Shown here piece by piece: positions 51,442 to 60,822 of a DNA stretch of 64,000 nt (position 1 is its first letter; each line of letters opens with the position of its first letter). The position numbers were made by a program, and so were the translations under genes. The notes beneath the pieces were generated by a model, which did not search any database, had not been told where the DNA came from, and saw only the letters and a program-made list of their open reading frames with translations. Source of the stretch: an uncultured Granulosicoccus sp. (lineage in GTDB: Bacteria; Pseudomonadota; Gammaproteobacteria; Granulosicoccales; Granulosicoccaceae); NCBI GenBank assembly GCA_947499955.1, contig CANMQI010000001.1, positions 682,001 through 746,000 of the forward strand. Direction: 5' to 3'.

Positions 51442-54400
51442 TTACTGTATTGACGATGGCGCCGGTCCGAGCACCCGTGTCTTCAACTCGATGATGTCAT
51501 CGCGCAGCTTCATCAGCACCTCATCAAGAGGCACTGTCGACGAGGCTTCCTGCAGAGCCTGCCGGTGCAGGCGATCTCGCAGCTCCAGATAACTGTCGCG
51601 CAGCAGCCGGACATCGGCCTCTGCCATGAGATGAATGCGCTCGACCACATCCAGCACCCGGATATTGTCGGTGTATTTCAGCAGCTCGGGATACTCGACG
51701 GAATAGGCCAGAACCAGATACTGCACGATGAATTCGATATCAGCCACCCCGCCAGCGTCCTGTTTCAGGTGCATGCTGTCGCGCTTGTTGGTGCCCAGGG
51801 AGACTCGCATGCGTTCGCGCATATTGGCAACCGCTTCGCGCAGCTCCGATTCCGAGCGCGGCTGCGCCAGCACACCGAAGCGTATCTGCTCGAACTGAGT
51901 CCGCAGGGACTCGCTGCCCAGCACCATGCGTGCCCGCATCAGCGCCTGATGCTCCCAGGTCCAGGCATCACCGCGCTGATAATTGCCGAATGCCTCCACA
52001 CCTGTGACCAGCACCCCGGAACTGCCATTGGGACGCAGACGCAGATCGATCTCGTACAACACGCCGGCCGGGGTCGTGGTGCTCATGAAATGCACGAATT
52101 TCTGCGCCAGGCGTGCATAGAACACGGAGTTGTCCACGCTTTTCTCGCCATCGGTGTGCTGCGCAGTACCGCAACTGTCATGCAGGAACACCAGATCCAG
52201 ATCGGAGCCGAACCCCAGCTCCAGGCCGCCCAGCTTGCCATAGGCGACGATACCCAGACTGGTGTCGCGCAGACCACTCTGTGTATCGCTGTCCGGACAA
52301 CACTGCGGTTTGCCATGCCGGGCAACCAGCGGGGCTCTGACCAGCTCCAGCACCACCTCGATAAGCGCCTCGGCCAGCCAGCTGAGTTGATCACTGACTT
52401 GCATGAGCGTCAGCGTGCCATCAAGCCTGGCACAGGCCAGTCGCATCTCGCGGCTCTGCCGGTAATGGCGCAGGCTGTCCATCTGCACCTCCAGATCGGC
52501 ATCACGCAGGCGTTCCAGCTGCTCCAGTACATTCGTGCGTACCGCGGCACTGTCCGGGTACAGCACCGCACCGGGGCCAATCAACAGCTCGTCGATGACC
52601 ATTGGCTGGCGCAACACGAAGTTTGCCAGCCAGCGGCTCTCGGCAAACAACTTGACCAGTCGCGCCAGTGCGGCCGGCTGATCCCCGAGCACCTGCAGGT
52701 AACCGCTTCTGCCAGCCACGGTTCTGACCAGCGCCAGACAACGCACCAGCGTCTCCGACGGCGCGGCAGTATCCAGCGATTGCAGCATGATCATGGGCAC
52801 GATACGCTCCACTCGCTCCTTGCTCTCGGCAGTCAATCGCTGGTAGAAGCCACCGCGACTGATACCGGACACCGCACTCAGCATCTCTTCACCGGGCTCG
52901 AATCCGCATTTGCTCAGAGCCTCGGAGCGCTCTTCATCGTCCACCTCCGCTGTGCTGATGAACTGCCAGGTGTCGACCACCCGTGCCAGCCGGGCTTCGA
53001 AGGCTGCCTGCCCCGAGGCTTGTTGCCCCTCCGTGTCACCCGACTGCGAGGAGTGGCTGTCACTGTCGGGCGAGACGCTGCCGACCTCCTCCACTTCGAA
53101 CAGGCCCGAGAAACTCTCGGAGACACGCTCCTGATGGACCGCCAGTGTCTGCCGGAAAGACGCCCAGTCCGGCTCATCGAGCATGGCAATCAGGCGCTGC
53201 CGGTCTTCCTCGTTATCCGGCAAGCTGTGTACCTGCTCGTCCCGCATCATCTGCACCGCATTTTCCACACGACGCAGATAGGCGTAGGCCGCCAGCAGAG
53301 CATCCACTTCCACCTGTTCCAGCAACTTCTGATGGGCCAGCTGTTCCAGCACCGCCACGATCGAGCGGCTGCGCAGGCGTGTGTCACGCCCACCACGAAC
53401 CAGCTGAAAGGACTGGCCGATGAACTCGACCTCGCGGATACCGCCGGCACCGAGCTTGATGTTGTCTTTCAGACCCTTCTGCCGCACCGACAGAGCGATC
53501 TTGCGCTTGAGATCACGCAGGGAATCGAAGGCGTTGTAATCCAGATAGCGACGGTAGACGAACGGGGTGACCAGCGACTGATAATCCTTGATGTCCTCCG
53601 GCAAGCCGGTGACAGCGCGCGCCTTGATCATGGCGTAGCGTTCCCAGTCACGAGCCTGCGTCAGGTAGTAGTTCTCCAACCCGTCCAGGTTCATCACCAG
53701 CGGGCCGCTCTCGCCGAAGGGTCGAAGTCGGGTATCGACGCGGTACACGAAGCCGTCTACGGTTGCATTGTTGAGCAGACGCGTCAGCCGCTGCCCGAGT
53801 CGACGGAAGAACTCCGAGTTGTCGATCACCCCCTTGCCCCCGTCACGCCCGGTGGTCTCGCCGGGTTCGGCAAACAGGTAGATCAGATCGATATCGGACG
53901 AGACATTGAGCTCGTAACCGCCCAGCTTACCCATGCCCAGAACGATGAGACGTTGCTGGCGTCCCGAGGCGCTCAGGGGTTCGCCAAAACGCTCGACCAG
54001 TTCTTCATGAGACCACTGCTCGGCGGTGATGATGCAGGCATCGGCAAGTATCGACAGATCTTCCAGCGTCCGGAACAGCCCGGCAGCCCCCGTCAGGTCG
54101 TTCCACAGGATACGAAACAGCTGACGGTGACGGAATTGCCGCAATAGCTGCAGCTGCGTGCTTTCACGTTGTTTGCTGTCCAGCGTCACCGTGGCCTTGT
54201 CCTGCATGGCCTGCCAATCGGCCTGGATGTCGTCGCGCAACGCTTCCAGCGTGGGCGACGGCGCACCCTCCGACAGGGCACCCTGCTGCAACAATCGCTG
54301 TATGTTCACCGGATACTGTGACGCCACTCGCAGCAGATAGGGACTGACGGCACATATCGGCAACAACCAGGTCTGCATCAGGGCCTGATCATGCTCATTG

Positions 54401-54510
54401 AGCTCGAGAGATTGCCGAAGTTGTTCAACCTGCTCCTGAACAGCAGGAGTCACCCATTGTGTCGAATAGTCGCTGCGCACGGTCTGACGTTGCCTCTTCT
54501 TGGTCTTCAA
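51442..54510 (-). CDS. glnE: bifunctional glutamine synthetase adenylyltransferase/deadenylase
   Basis: 1022 aa. Two nucleotidyltransferase domains: N-terminal adenylyl-removing (GMGKLGGYELNVSSDIDL) and C-terminal adenylylating (AYGKLGGLELGFGSDLDL), each with the GxDxD acidic motif. It controls glutamine synthetase activity by AMP addition in response to PII. A second feature is the insert near residues 460-500 rich in Ser/Asp (VSPDSDSHSSQSGDTEGQQ) between the domains, probably a flexible linker. The divergent ABC ATPase starts only 29 bp away, so promoters must lie inside the opposite genes. Confidence 0.95.
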   Translation of the reverse strand: MKTKKRQRQTVRSDYSTQWVTPAVQEQVEQLRQSLELNEHDQALMQTWLLPICAVSPYLLRVASQYPVNIQRLLQQGALSEGAPSPTLEALRDDIQADWQAMQDKATVTLDSKQRESTQLQLLRQFRHRQLFRILWNDLTGAAGLFRTLEDLSILADACIITAEQWSHEELVERFGEPLSASGRQQRLIVLGMGKLGGYELNVSSDIDLIYLFAEPGETTGRDGGKGVIDNSEFFRRLGQRLTRLLNNATVDGFVYRVDTRLRPFGESGPLVMNLDGLENYYLTQARDWERYAMIKARAVTGLPEDIKDYQSLVTPFVYRRYLDYNAFDSLRDLKRKIALSVRQKGLKDNIKLGAGGIREVEFIGQSFQLVRGGRDTRLRSRSIVAVLEQLAHQKLLEQVEVDALLAAYAYLRRVENAVQMMRDEQVHSLPDNEEDRQRLIAMLDEPDWASFRQTLAVHQERVSESFSGLFEVEEVGSVSPDSDSHSSQSGDTEGQQASGQAAFEARLARVVDTWQFISTAEVDDEERSEALSKCGFEPGEEMLSAVSGISRGGFYQRLTAESKERVERIVPMIMLQSLDTAAPSETLVRCLALVRTVAGRSGYLQVLGDQPAALARLVKLFAESRWLANFVLRQPMVIDELLIGPGAVLYPDSAAVRTNVLEQLERLRDADLEVQMDSLRHYRQSREMRLACARLDGTLTLMQVSDQLSWLAEALIEVVLELVRAPLVARHGKPQCCPDSDTQSGLRDTSLGIVAYGKLGGLELGFGSDLDLVFLHDSCGTAQHTDGEKSVDNSVFYARLAQKFVHFMSTTTPAGVLYEIDLRLRPNGSSGVLVTGVEAFGNYQRGDAWTWEHQALMRARMVLGSESLRTQFEQIRFGVLAQPRSESELREAVANMRERMRVSLGTNKRDSMHLKQDAGGVADIEFIVQYLVLAYSVEYPELLKYTDNIRVLDVVERIHLMAEADVRLLRDSYLELRDRLHRQALQEASSTVPLDEVLMKLRDDIIELKTRVLGPAPSSIQ

Positions 54511-54539
54511 AGGTGAAAGGTTCGGGTATCATGCCGGGC

Positions 54540-55598
54540 ATGGCAAACCAGCTGGCACTAGAACACATCTGCGTCGATATCGATGGTACTCGCATCATCG
54601 ACGATGTGTCATTTTCACTCGAACCCGGCGACATCGGCTGTCTGCTGGGACCCAGTGGCTGTGGCAAGACGACCCTGCTTCGCACCATAGGTGGCTTTCA
54701 GGCGCCCTCGGCGGGCTCCCTGTCAATCGCCGGCAAGGAGGTGGCCAACGCCGACCATCAGGCCTCCCCGGAGGAGCGCCGTGTCGGCATGGTGTTTCAG
54801 GATCTTGCCCTGTTTCCTCACATGAGCGTGCGTCGCAACGTCGCCTTCGGTATCAGCAGTCAGCCACGCAAGACCATCGATGCCCGCGTCAACGAACTGC
54901 TTGAACTGGTGGGCATGCAGAACTTTGCCGATGCCTACCCGCATCAGCTCTCGGGCGGTCAGCAACAACGGGTCGCCCTGATTCGTGCCATGGCCCCTCG
55001 CCCACCGGTACTGCTGCTCGACGAGCCCTTCAGCAGCCAGGACACCGAACGACGGGTACAACTGGCGCATGAGGTTCGTGAAATACTCAAGCGCGACGGC
55101 ATCACCGCAGTACTGGTCACCCACGATCAGTATGAAGCCTTTGCCATCGCCGACCATATCGGCGTCGTCTCGCAAGGCCGCCTGCGCCAGTGGGACGATG
55201 CCTACAGCCTGTATCACACACCGGCAGACCGCTTTGTCGCGGACTTCATCGGCGAAGGGGTCTTTCTGTGCGGCAATACGCTCGATGACAATGTCATTCA
55301 GACCGAGCTGGGTACCATCCACGGTGAACTGAGCGAGGATGTGCCGCCGGGACGCCTGATCGAGCTACTGGTGCGGCCCGATGACATCATCCATGACGAC
55401 AACAGCCCCAACAAGGCCACTGTCATCGCCCGTGATTTCCGGGGAGCCGATCATCTGTACACCTTGCGCATGCCCGGCAATACGCGCCTGCTGTGTCTGG
55501 CGCCGTCGCATCATAACCACCCGGTGGGCGAGCAGTTCGGCATTCGTCTGCAGCTGGATCACCTGGTGATCTTCGATCGCCAGGAAGATGCGGCCTGA
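54540..55598 (+). CDS. ABC transporter ATP-binding protein (iron/polyamine importer type)
   Basis: 352 aa. Walker A LGPSGCGKTT, Q-loop FQDLALFPH, signature LSGGQQQRVALIRA, Walker B LLLDEPF and H-loop THDQYEA are all intact. The C-terminal 110 residues form a TOBE-like domain (VRPDDIIHDD). The type is FbpC/PotA, an ATPase for Fe3+, sulfate or polyamine importers. No permease or binding-protein gene follows. The binding protein at 58350 is nearby but associated with the tctE gene. So it is an orphan ATPase. An in-frame ATG nine bases upstream (54531) is an alternative start. Confidence 0.88.
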   Translation: MANQLALEHICVDIDGTRIIDDVSFSLEPGDIGCLLGPSGCGKTTLLRTIGGFQAPSAGSLSIAGKEVANADHQASPEERRVGMVFQDLALFPHMSVRRNVAFGISSQPRKTIDARVNELLELVGMQNFADAYPHQLSGGQQQRVALIRAMAPRPPVLLLDEPFSSQDTERRVQLAHEVREILKRDGITAVLVTHDQYEAFAIADHIGVVSQGRLRQWDDAYSLYHTPADRFVADFIGEGVFLCGNTLDDNVIQTELGTIHGELSEDVPPGRLIELLVRPDDIIHDDNSPNKATVIARDFRGADHLYTLRMPGNTRLLCLAPSHHNHPVGEQFGIRLQLDHLVIFDRQEDAA

Positions 55599-55609
55599 GG
55601 CTCGCAGGC

Positions 55610-56722
55610 TCAGAGCTCTGTCAGCTGCCTGACCTCACGGGCAATGGCCAGACTGGCTGTCAGCCCCGGTGACTCGATGCCGAACAGATTGATGAGCCCG
55701 GGCAAGCCGTGCTGTTGTTCCGAGTGAATCAGAAAGTCCGGGTACAGTTCTCCATCGACACGAATCCTGGGGCGAATGCCTGCATAGTCCGCTGCCAGTG
55801 AGTCATCCTGCAGATCAGGCCAGTACTGACGCACGGCCGCATAGAAGCCTGCCGAACGCGCCGGGTTCACCACATAGTCTTCTGCTTCGATCGGCTCGAC
55901 ATCCGGCCCGAAACGCGCCTGTCCGCCCAGATCGACGGTGATATGGACCCCCAGTCCACCGGGCTCGGGCACCGGATAGATCAAACGGCTGAAGGGCGCC
56001 TTGCCGGAGAGGTGGAAGTAATTGCCCTTGCTCAGGACCGGGGTCACCGTTGGCGCGGTGCTGCCTTGCATCAATGGCGCGGCCAGTTCACAGGCACCGT
56101 GACCAGCGGCATTGATCAGGTACTGCGTGCTCAGGGACATGCCATCCTCGCCGCCAACCTCGACCCGGAAATGTCCCATCGCACGGTCATGCGTCAGCGC
56201 CTCAACCGGCGAGTGCGTGGCCAGCGACGCCCCGTGACGCTCGGCATCACCGAGCAGCGAGAGCATCAGTCCATGACTGTCGATGATGCCGGTAGAGGGT
56301 GAATGCAGCGCCGCCAGACAATGCAGTTGCGGTTCCATGGCCATTGCCTCGACCGCCTCGAGCAGTTGAATATCATCGACACCGTTGGCCAATGCCCGGG
56401 CCTTGATGGCTGCAAGCTGCTCCACCTGCGCATCACTTGTCGCCACGATCAGCTTGCCACAGCGCGCATGTTCGACATGATGCTCTCGGCAGTATTGATA
56501 CAGTGCATCGCGTCCGGCCACACACAGCCGCGCCTTGAGACTGCCAGCCGCGTAGTAGATACCGGCGTGAATGACCTCCGAGTTTCTCGCGCTGGTCATC
56601 GTACCGAAAGCCGCCTCCCGCTCCAGTACCAGCACCTCCTTTCCAGCCGCCGCCAGTTCGGCCGCGATGGCAAGCCCTACAACCCCGGCACCAATGACAA
56701 TGCACTCGCAATCTGTACTCAC
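55610..56722 (-). CDS. L-2-hydroxyglutarate oxidase-like FAD enzyme
   Basis: 370 aa, DAO/L2HGDH family. CIVIGAGVVGLAIAAELA binds FAD; SARNSEVIHAGIYYAAGSLKA is the family hallmark (LhgO and its human counterpart), and the C-terminal GIESPGLTASLAIAREV caps the flavin. It should oxidise a 2-hydroxyacid such as L-2-hydroxyglutarate, passing electrons to quinone. It overlaps nothing and converges on the ABC gene with 11 bp between. Neighbours do not suggest a pathway. Confidence 0.85.
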   Translation of the reverse strand: MSTDCECIVIGAGVVGLAIAAELAAAGKEVLVLEREAAFGTMTSARNSEVIHAGIYYAAGSLKARLCVAGRDALYQYCREHHVEHARCGKLIVATSDAQVEQLAAIKARALANGVDDIQLLEAVEAMAMEPQLHCLAALHSPSTGIIDSHGLMLSLLGDAERHGASLATHSPVEALTHDRAMGHFRVEVGGEDGMSLSTQYLINAAGHGACELAAPLMQGSTAPTVTPVLSKGNYFHLSGKAPFSRLIYPVPEPGGLGVHITVDLGGQARFGPDVEPIEAEDYVVNPARSAGFYAAVRQYWPDLQDDSLAADYAGIRPRIRVDGELYPDFLIHSEQQHGLPGLINLFGIESPGLTASLAIAREVRQLTEL

Positions 56723-56826
56723 TGACTCTGTGTATCCTGTTCGACGCGCCTCACTTTATCAGACTACAGTGGCCAACCTCGAATATGTCAGCGCAGGCCT
56801 GCCTCGGCTCAAGGCGTGATCAGCAC

Positions 56827-58245
56827 TCAGGGAGCCGGCACCAGAAACGGTAGATTGGCCGTTGCCACCCCGCCCTGCTCATCATCGGCCCAGGCATAGA
56901 GTCGGTAGTGTCCGGGCTGCACCGGTACCAGCAGCGTCACACCATACCGGTCGTCTGTGCGGGTGTGCTCACTGAAGCTTGCCGCCACGCTGTCAGGCTG
57001 TGCTTCGAAGTGGCCGCCATGGCTGCGCGCCTCAACCTCCTTCATCAGCTGCCAGCGAACCGACAAGTCATCCCCGTTCGGATCACTGAGTTGCAGACTG
57101 GCTCTTGCCTTGCTACCCGGCGCCAGCGAGACACTGGCCCCGGCCGGCTGTTCATTCAGAGTCAGGTTCCAGGCAGATGGCGCACGCTGCGCCGGATACT
57201 GGCCGGTCCACAAGCGCGTCAGTTCATCCACGGCCGCCGTACGACCACCGTCTTCGGTAAACAGGCCATACCAGGTGGGTGTGCGTTCCTGTTTGTGTCC
57301 CCACAGAAAGGCAAAGCCACCCAGCAGCGGCCCACGCGGATCATCCAGCCCGGCCTTGTGCATGCGTTCGACGAGGCCGATTGCCTTGGCACCGCTGGGT
57401 TCTTCGATCTCGCGTCCCCACTGTGTGGATGGCATTTCCCAGTGCCCCAGCGGACCGAACTCGGTCACCATGTAAGGCAGGTCCACATTCAGCTCCCGCA
57501 CCAGATCGGCCACCACGGGCAGAGCCCCATAAGCCTGAAACGACAGGAAGTCGAGTGCCGGCATCGCTTGCAAAGCCAACCTGACGTCCTCGGCCAGGGT
57601 CGCCGTGAAGGCAAACGCCACGGTAGCAGGATGATCAGGATCCTGATCATGGATATAGCTCAGTACATCGGCCATCGCCTCATACACGGCCGGGTCTGGC
57701 TGCTCTGCCGCCCCATCGCTGCCGATCATGAGATTGGGTTCATTGGCAATGATCCAGCCCAGCAGGCTCGGATGCGACCGGTAGCGATCGATACTGGCTT
57801 GCAGGCTTGCCAGTTGATGCGCGACCGCCTCATCATCCTGGTAATCGAAGCCCTGCAACTGCTTCTGCATGTCCAGGCCGACCAGCACTTTCAGGCCATG
57901 ACGCTTCGCGGCGGCCAGCTGTACATCCAGATGCTGCGTGCCCCAGGTCCGGAAGGCATTGCCACCCGCCTCGGCAAGACTGGCGATGCCGGCTTCATCC
58001 TCATAGCCCATGCCGGCACCGTGCACCACAAAGGGCTGGCCATCTACCTGCAGAACCCACCCCTCGTCCGCACGCAGCAGCTCAACCGTTGAACCAGCGC
58101 TCGCACTTGCAGGAGCACTTGCAGCCGCATCTGTGCCCGCAGCCGCACTTGCAGCCGCACTTGCCGTCGCTGCCAGGCTGAACTGCAGAAGTGATGAGGA
58201 CAAGCACAGGGACAGGACAACGAACACACGTTCCGAAAGCTTCAA
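56827..58245 (-). CDS. secreted clan GH-A glycoside hydrolase
   Basis: 472 aa. A Sec signal peptide (VFVVLSLCLSSSLLQFSLA) leads into an Ala/Ser-rich stretch of about 30 residues, coded by repeats of a 12-mer. Then a TIM barrel: LRADEGWVLQVDGQPFVVHGAG start, acid/base Glu near 167 in IIANEPNLMIG and nucleophile Glu near 261 in VTEFGPLG. The last 100 residues look like an Ig-like beta domain. It resembles GH2/GH5-type enzymes acting on beta-linked sugars; the exact substrate is unknown. It is a single gene, separated by about 100 bp on each side. Confidence 0.8.
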   Translation of the reverse strand: MKLSERVFVVLSLCLSSSLLQFSLAATASAAASAAAGTDAAASAPASASAGSTVELLRADEGWVLQVDGQPFVVHGAGMGYEDEAGIASLAEAGGNAFRTWGTQHLDVQLAAAKRHGLKVLVGLDMQKQLQGFDYQDDEAVAHQLASLQASIDRYRSHPSLLGWIIANEPNLMIGSDGAAEQPDPAVYEAMADVLSYIHDQDPDHPATVAFAFTATLAEDVRLALQAMPALDFLSFQAYGALPVVADLVRELNVDLPYMVTEFGPLGHWEMPSTQWGREIEEPSGAKAIGLVERMHKAGLDDPRGPLLGGFAFLWGHKQERTPTWYGLFTEDGGRTAAVDELTRLWTGQYPAQRAPSAWNLTLNEQPAGASVSLAPGSKARASLQLSDPNGDDLSVRWQLMKEVEARSHGGHFEAQPDSVAASFSEHTRTDDRYGVTLLVPVQPGHYRLYAWADDEQGGVATANLPFLVPAP

Positions 58246-58349
58246 GGTTGTTCATCAATCCGAGTCAATTTGGAGCCATTCTATAAGCCGCCACGATGAA
58301 TGGTCAGTGGAGGGCAATGACAGCATGGTAATTGCCCGCTCTTGCTCGA

Positions 58350-59447
58350 CTATTCGCTCTCGACAGCTTGCAGCACCATCTTTTCGCGCCATTGACGAAT
58401 GAACAGCTCGCGCTTCATCTGATCCAGCCCGACCAGCAAGGTGGGTGACAGGGGTATCGGACGCAATACAGGCACGGCACCCAGAGCGGAAGGGAAATCG
58501 GACATGTCCTCATCGTCGAAAATCGCAATAAGATGCGATTTCTGCAAAATGGAGCGGCCCTGATCGGACAGCAGAAAATCGAGAAAGGCATGTGCCGTGC
58601 CGGCCTGCGGTGAATTCTTCGGGATCAGGGCGCCGCGCGACAGGGTCAGCGTATAGTCCTGCGGGGCCACAATGCCGATACGCGGATCGATGTCTGCACG
58701 CGCCAGTGCATAGGAACCGAGCACGTTGTAGGCCACCAGAAAACGCCCCTCTGCCACGGCATCGATAAGCTCGGCCGAACAGCAGGTGGCAACCGCCCCG
58801 GTACGCCCGAAGGCTTCGAGCAAGGCACCGAAGGTTGTGGCCTGTTGGGAATCGGCGAAGGCGAACAGATAGCCCAGACCGGAGAGTTCGATATCGTAGG
58901 TGGCAACGCGCCCGGCAAACCGACTGTCATTGGGCCGCAACCTGTCCAGCAGGTCGAAGCGACTGAGCGGTATCTCATCGCCAGACAACATGTCACGGTT
59001 GTACACCAGCACGGCAGGTTCCAGCGTGATGCCGAACAGTTCATCTCTCCAGATGGCGTGGGCCGGCAAACGTCGCGTATAGGCGGAACGATGAGCCACG
59101 GCGCATCCATCGTTGACCAACTTGACCTGCTGATCGATGGCGGAACTGATCAGCAGGTCGGCACTCGCTGACAACTGCTGACACTCCTCACTGGACTTCT
59201 GATACAGCGCGTTCGACCCCCACTGTTCGTAGCGAATGCGCGTATCGATGCTCCTGTCGATGAAGGCCTGCATGACCGGTGCAAACATCTCGATATCGGT
59301 ACTGCCCCTCACCAGCAGGGTGCGAATGGCACCCTCGGGACCAAACAGGCGAACGGCCTCCTGCGCCTGCAGAGGCATCGGCAGACACAAGGTCAGCACG
59401 GCAAGGCAATGGCAAAACAGAACCCTGCCACTACACATCGCTGCCAT
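58350..59447 (-). CDS. periplasmic substrate-binding protein next to TctE
   Basis: 365 aa from the ATG at 59447, which overlaps the kinase gene end by 17 bp. A signal peptide (RVLFCHCLAVLTLCLPMPLQA) is followed by a type II binding-protein fold similar to iron(III) or phosphonate/molybdate-type ABC binding proteins: TLLVRGSTDIEMFAPVM, RYEQWGSNALY, GSYALARADIDP, LIPKNSPQAGTAHAFLDFLL. No ABC permease is beside it. Tight coupling with the sensor kinase suggests it is an accessory sensor that presents a ligand to the periplasmic loop of TctE. A transport role is the alternative. Confidence 0.78.
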   Translation of the reverse strand: MAAMCSGRVLFCHCLAVLTLCLPMPLQAQEAVRLFGPEGAIRTLLVRGSTDIEMFAPVMQAFIDRSIDTRIRYEQWGSNALYQKSSEECQQLSASADLLISSAIDQQVKLVNDGCAVAHRSAYTRRLPAHAIWRDELFGITLEPAVLVYNRDMLSGDEIPLSRFDLLDRLRPNDSRFAGRVATYDIELSGLGYLFAFADSQQATTFGALLEAFGRTGAVATCCSAELIDAVAEGRFLVAYNVLGSYALARADIDPRIGIVAPQDYTLTLSRGALIPKNSPQAGTAHAFLDFLLSDQGRSILQKSHLIAIFDDEDMSDFPSALGAVPVLRPIPLSPTLLVGLDQMKRELFIRQWREKMVLQAVESE

Positions 59448-60822
59448 ACCTGTCTCCCGGAAACACCATCGACACCTTGAACCCCTGCCTGTCAGCAGGA
59501 GAAAAAAGCAACTTCCCACCGTGAGCCTTGAGCACCTCCTGCACGATGGCCAGACCAATGCCGGTGCCGAGCCTGTTCGCCGTATCCTCTGCCTGCACGA
59601 AACGTTCTCCTGCCCGCAGCTCGGGCTGATCCGGCAAGCCCGGCCCCTGATCCTGTATGGCCAGAACGACCTTGTCACCAACTGTCTCGACAATCAGGGC
59701 AACCGGTGGCTGGCCATGCACAAAGGCGTTGTTCACCAGATTCTTGCAGGCCTCGCGCAGCGATAACACATCACCTCGCACCCACACCGCAAACTCGGGC
59801 AACTGCAAGCGCAATTCGCGTGCGCGACCCTGACTGTCGATATCGAATTCATCCGCTGTCTCCATCGCCACGGTGCGCAGGTCCACGCGCGTGCGCACAA
59901 CGGAGTCATTGCGATGGATGATCAAGGCACGACTGAGCAGTTGATCCGTCAGACGACTCAGGCTGCGACTGCGTGCATGGATCCTGTCCAGTGACACGGA
60001 CAGGGCTGCCGGATCGGACTCCTCGGTAGCCAACTCGGTCTGTGCACGCAGTGCGGCAATGGGGGTACGCAACTGATGGGCCGAGTCGGCAATCAGGTTG
60101 TTGGTTGCCTCCATCTGTCGATCCAGGCGTGACATGAATCGGTTGATGGCACTGACTACCGGTGTCAGTTCACTGGGCACCGCCACATCCAGCGGCGTCA
60201 GATCGCGAGGGTCCCGAGATGAAAAACTGCTCTCGATTCGATAGAGCGGACGCAGTGCCGAGTAGACGGCAACGATGGCCAGTATGGCCATGCTGACCCC
60301 AACCAGCACGACCACCAGCACGGCGCTGCCCACCAGCTCTTGCGCCAGCGCATTGCGCGCCCGCAGTGTCTGACCGACCAGCACCTGAATGGTGCCACTG
60401 AAGGCGCGCTCGGCAAAGCGTTTGGACAAGGCGATGACGCGTATCGGCTCACCGTTGAACGCCACGTTGTAATAGGCCACATCTGGCGCATCACGCTCAT
60501 CCGGGATCTCCAGTGAATCGTAGCCAGTCAGGGTCTGGCCATCATGTCCCACGATTCGGTAGAAGACGCGGTCCTCGGGTGCCAGGGCCAGCAGCTCGAA
60601 TGCCGAGACAGGAATATCGGCCATGACCCGTCCATCGATCACACTGGTACTGTCCATCACCTGCCGGGCCGAGCCGAGCAGCAGTCGATCGAATGCCGTC
60701 TGTGCCGCCTGTCTGCCATAGGCCAGCGCGGCCACGCTGACCAGCGCTCCCCCGGCGATCAGCAACAGTGATATCGACAGCGCCAGGCGCCGTGTCAGCG
60801 AGGCGCGTTGCTCAGGCTTCAT
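59431..60822 (-). CDS. tctE: TctE-like sensor histidine kinase
   Basis: 463 aa from the ATG at 60822; overlaps the regulator by 11 bp. Helix 1 (LALSISLLLIAGGALVSVAA), a periplasmic domain of about 130 residues, helix 2 (LVGSAVLVVVLVGVSMAIL), HAMP, HisKA with SAHQLRTPIAALRAQ, and HATPase with DQGPGLP and GTGIGLAIVQEV. It probably senses tricarboxylates or similar acids, directly or through the binding protein behind it, and controls the divergent tctCBA genes. Confidence 0.87.
   Translation of the reverse strand: MKPEQRASLTRRLALSISLLLIAGGALVSVAALAYGRQAAQTAFDRLLLGSARQVMDSTSVIDGRVMADIPVSAFELLALAPEDRVFYRIVGHDGQTLTGYDSLEIPDERDAPDVAYYNVAFNGEPIRVIALSKRFAERAFSGTIQVLVGQTLRARNALAQELVGSAVLVVVLVGVSMAILAIVAVYSALRPLYRIESSFSSRDPRDLTPLDVAVPSELTPVVSAINRFMSRLDRQMEATNNLIADSAHQLRTPIAALRAQTELATEESDPAALSVSLDRIHARSRSLSRLTDQLLSRALIIHRNDSVVRTRVDLRTVAMETADEFDIDSQGRARELRLQLPEFAVWVRGDVLSLREACKNLVNNAFVHGQPPVALIVETVGDKVVLAIQDQGPGLPDQPELRAGERFVQAEDTANRLGTGIGLAIVQEVLKAHGGKLLFSPADRQGFKVSMVFPGDRYGSDV

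Noticed and set aside
51565-54147. Open plus-strand frame of 860 codons opposite glnE
   Set aside because: It mirrors the coding frame of the certain glnE gene; the translation has no domain or signal and is rich in Gln/His/Leu as expected from antisense of GC-rich codons.
56908-58092. Plus-strand frame of 394 codons opposite the glycoside hydrolase
   Set aside because: Shadow; the minus strand has signal peptide and both catalytic Glu motifs.
58090-58190. Tandem 12-mer-like repeats as a possible repeat array
   Set aside because: They encode the Ala/Ser-rich linker behind the signal peptide of the glycoside hydrolase and are explained by low-complexity coding sequence.
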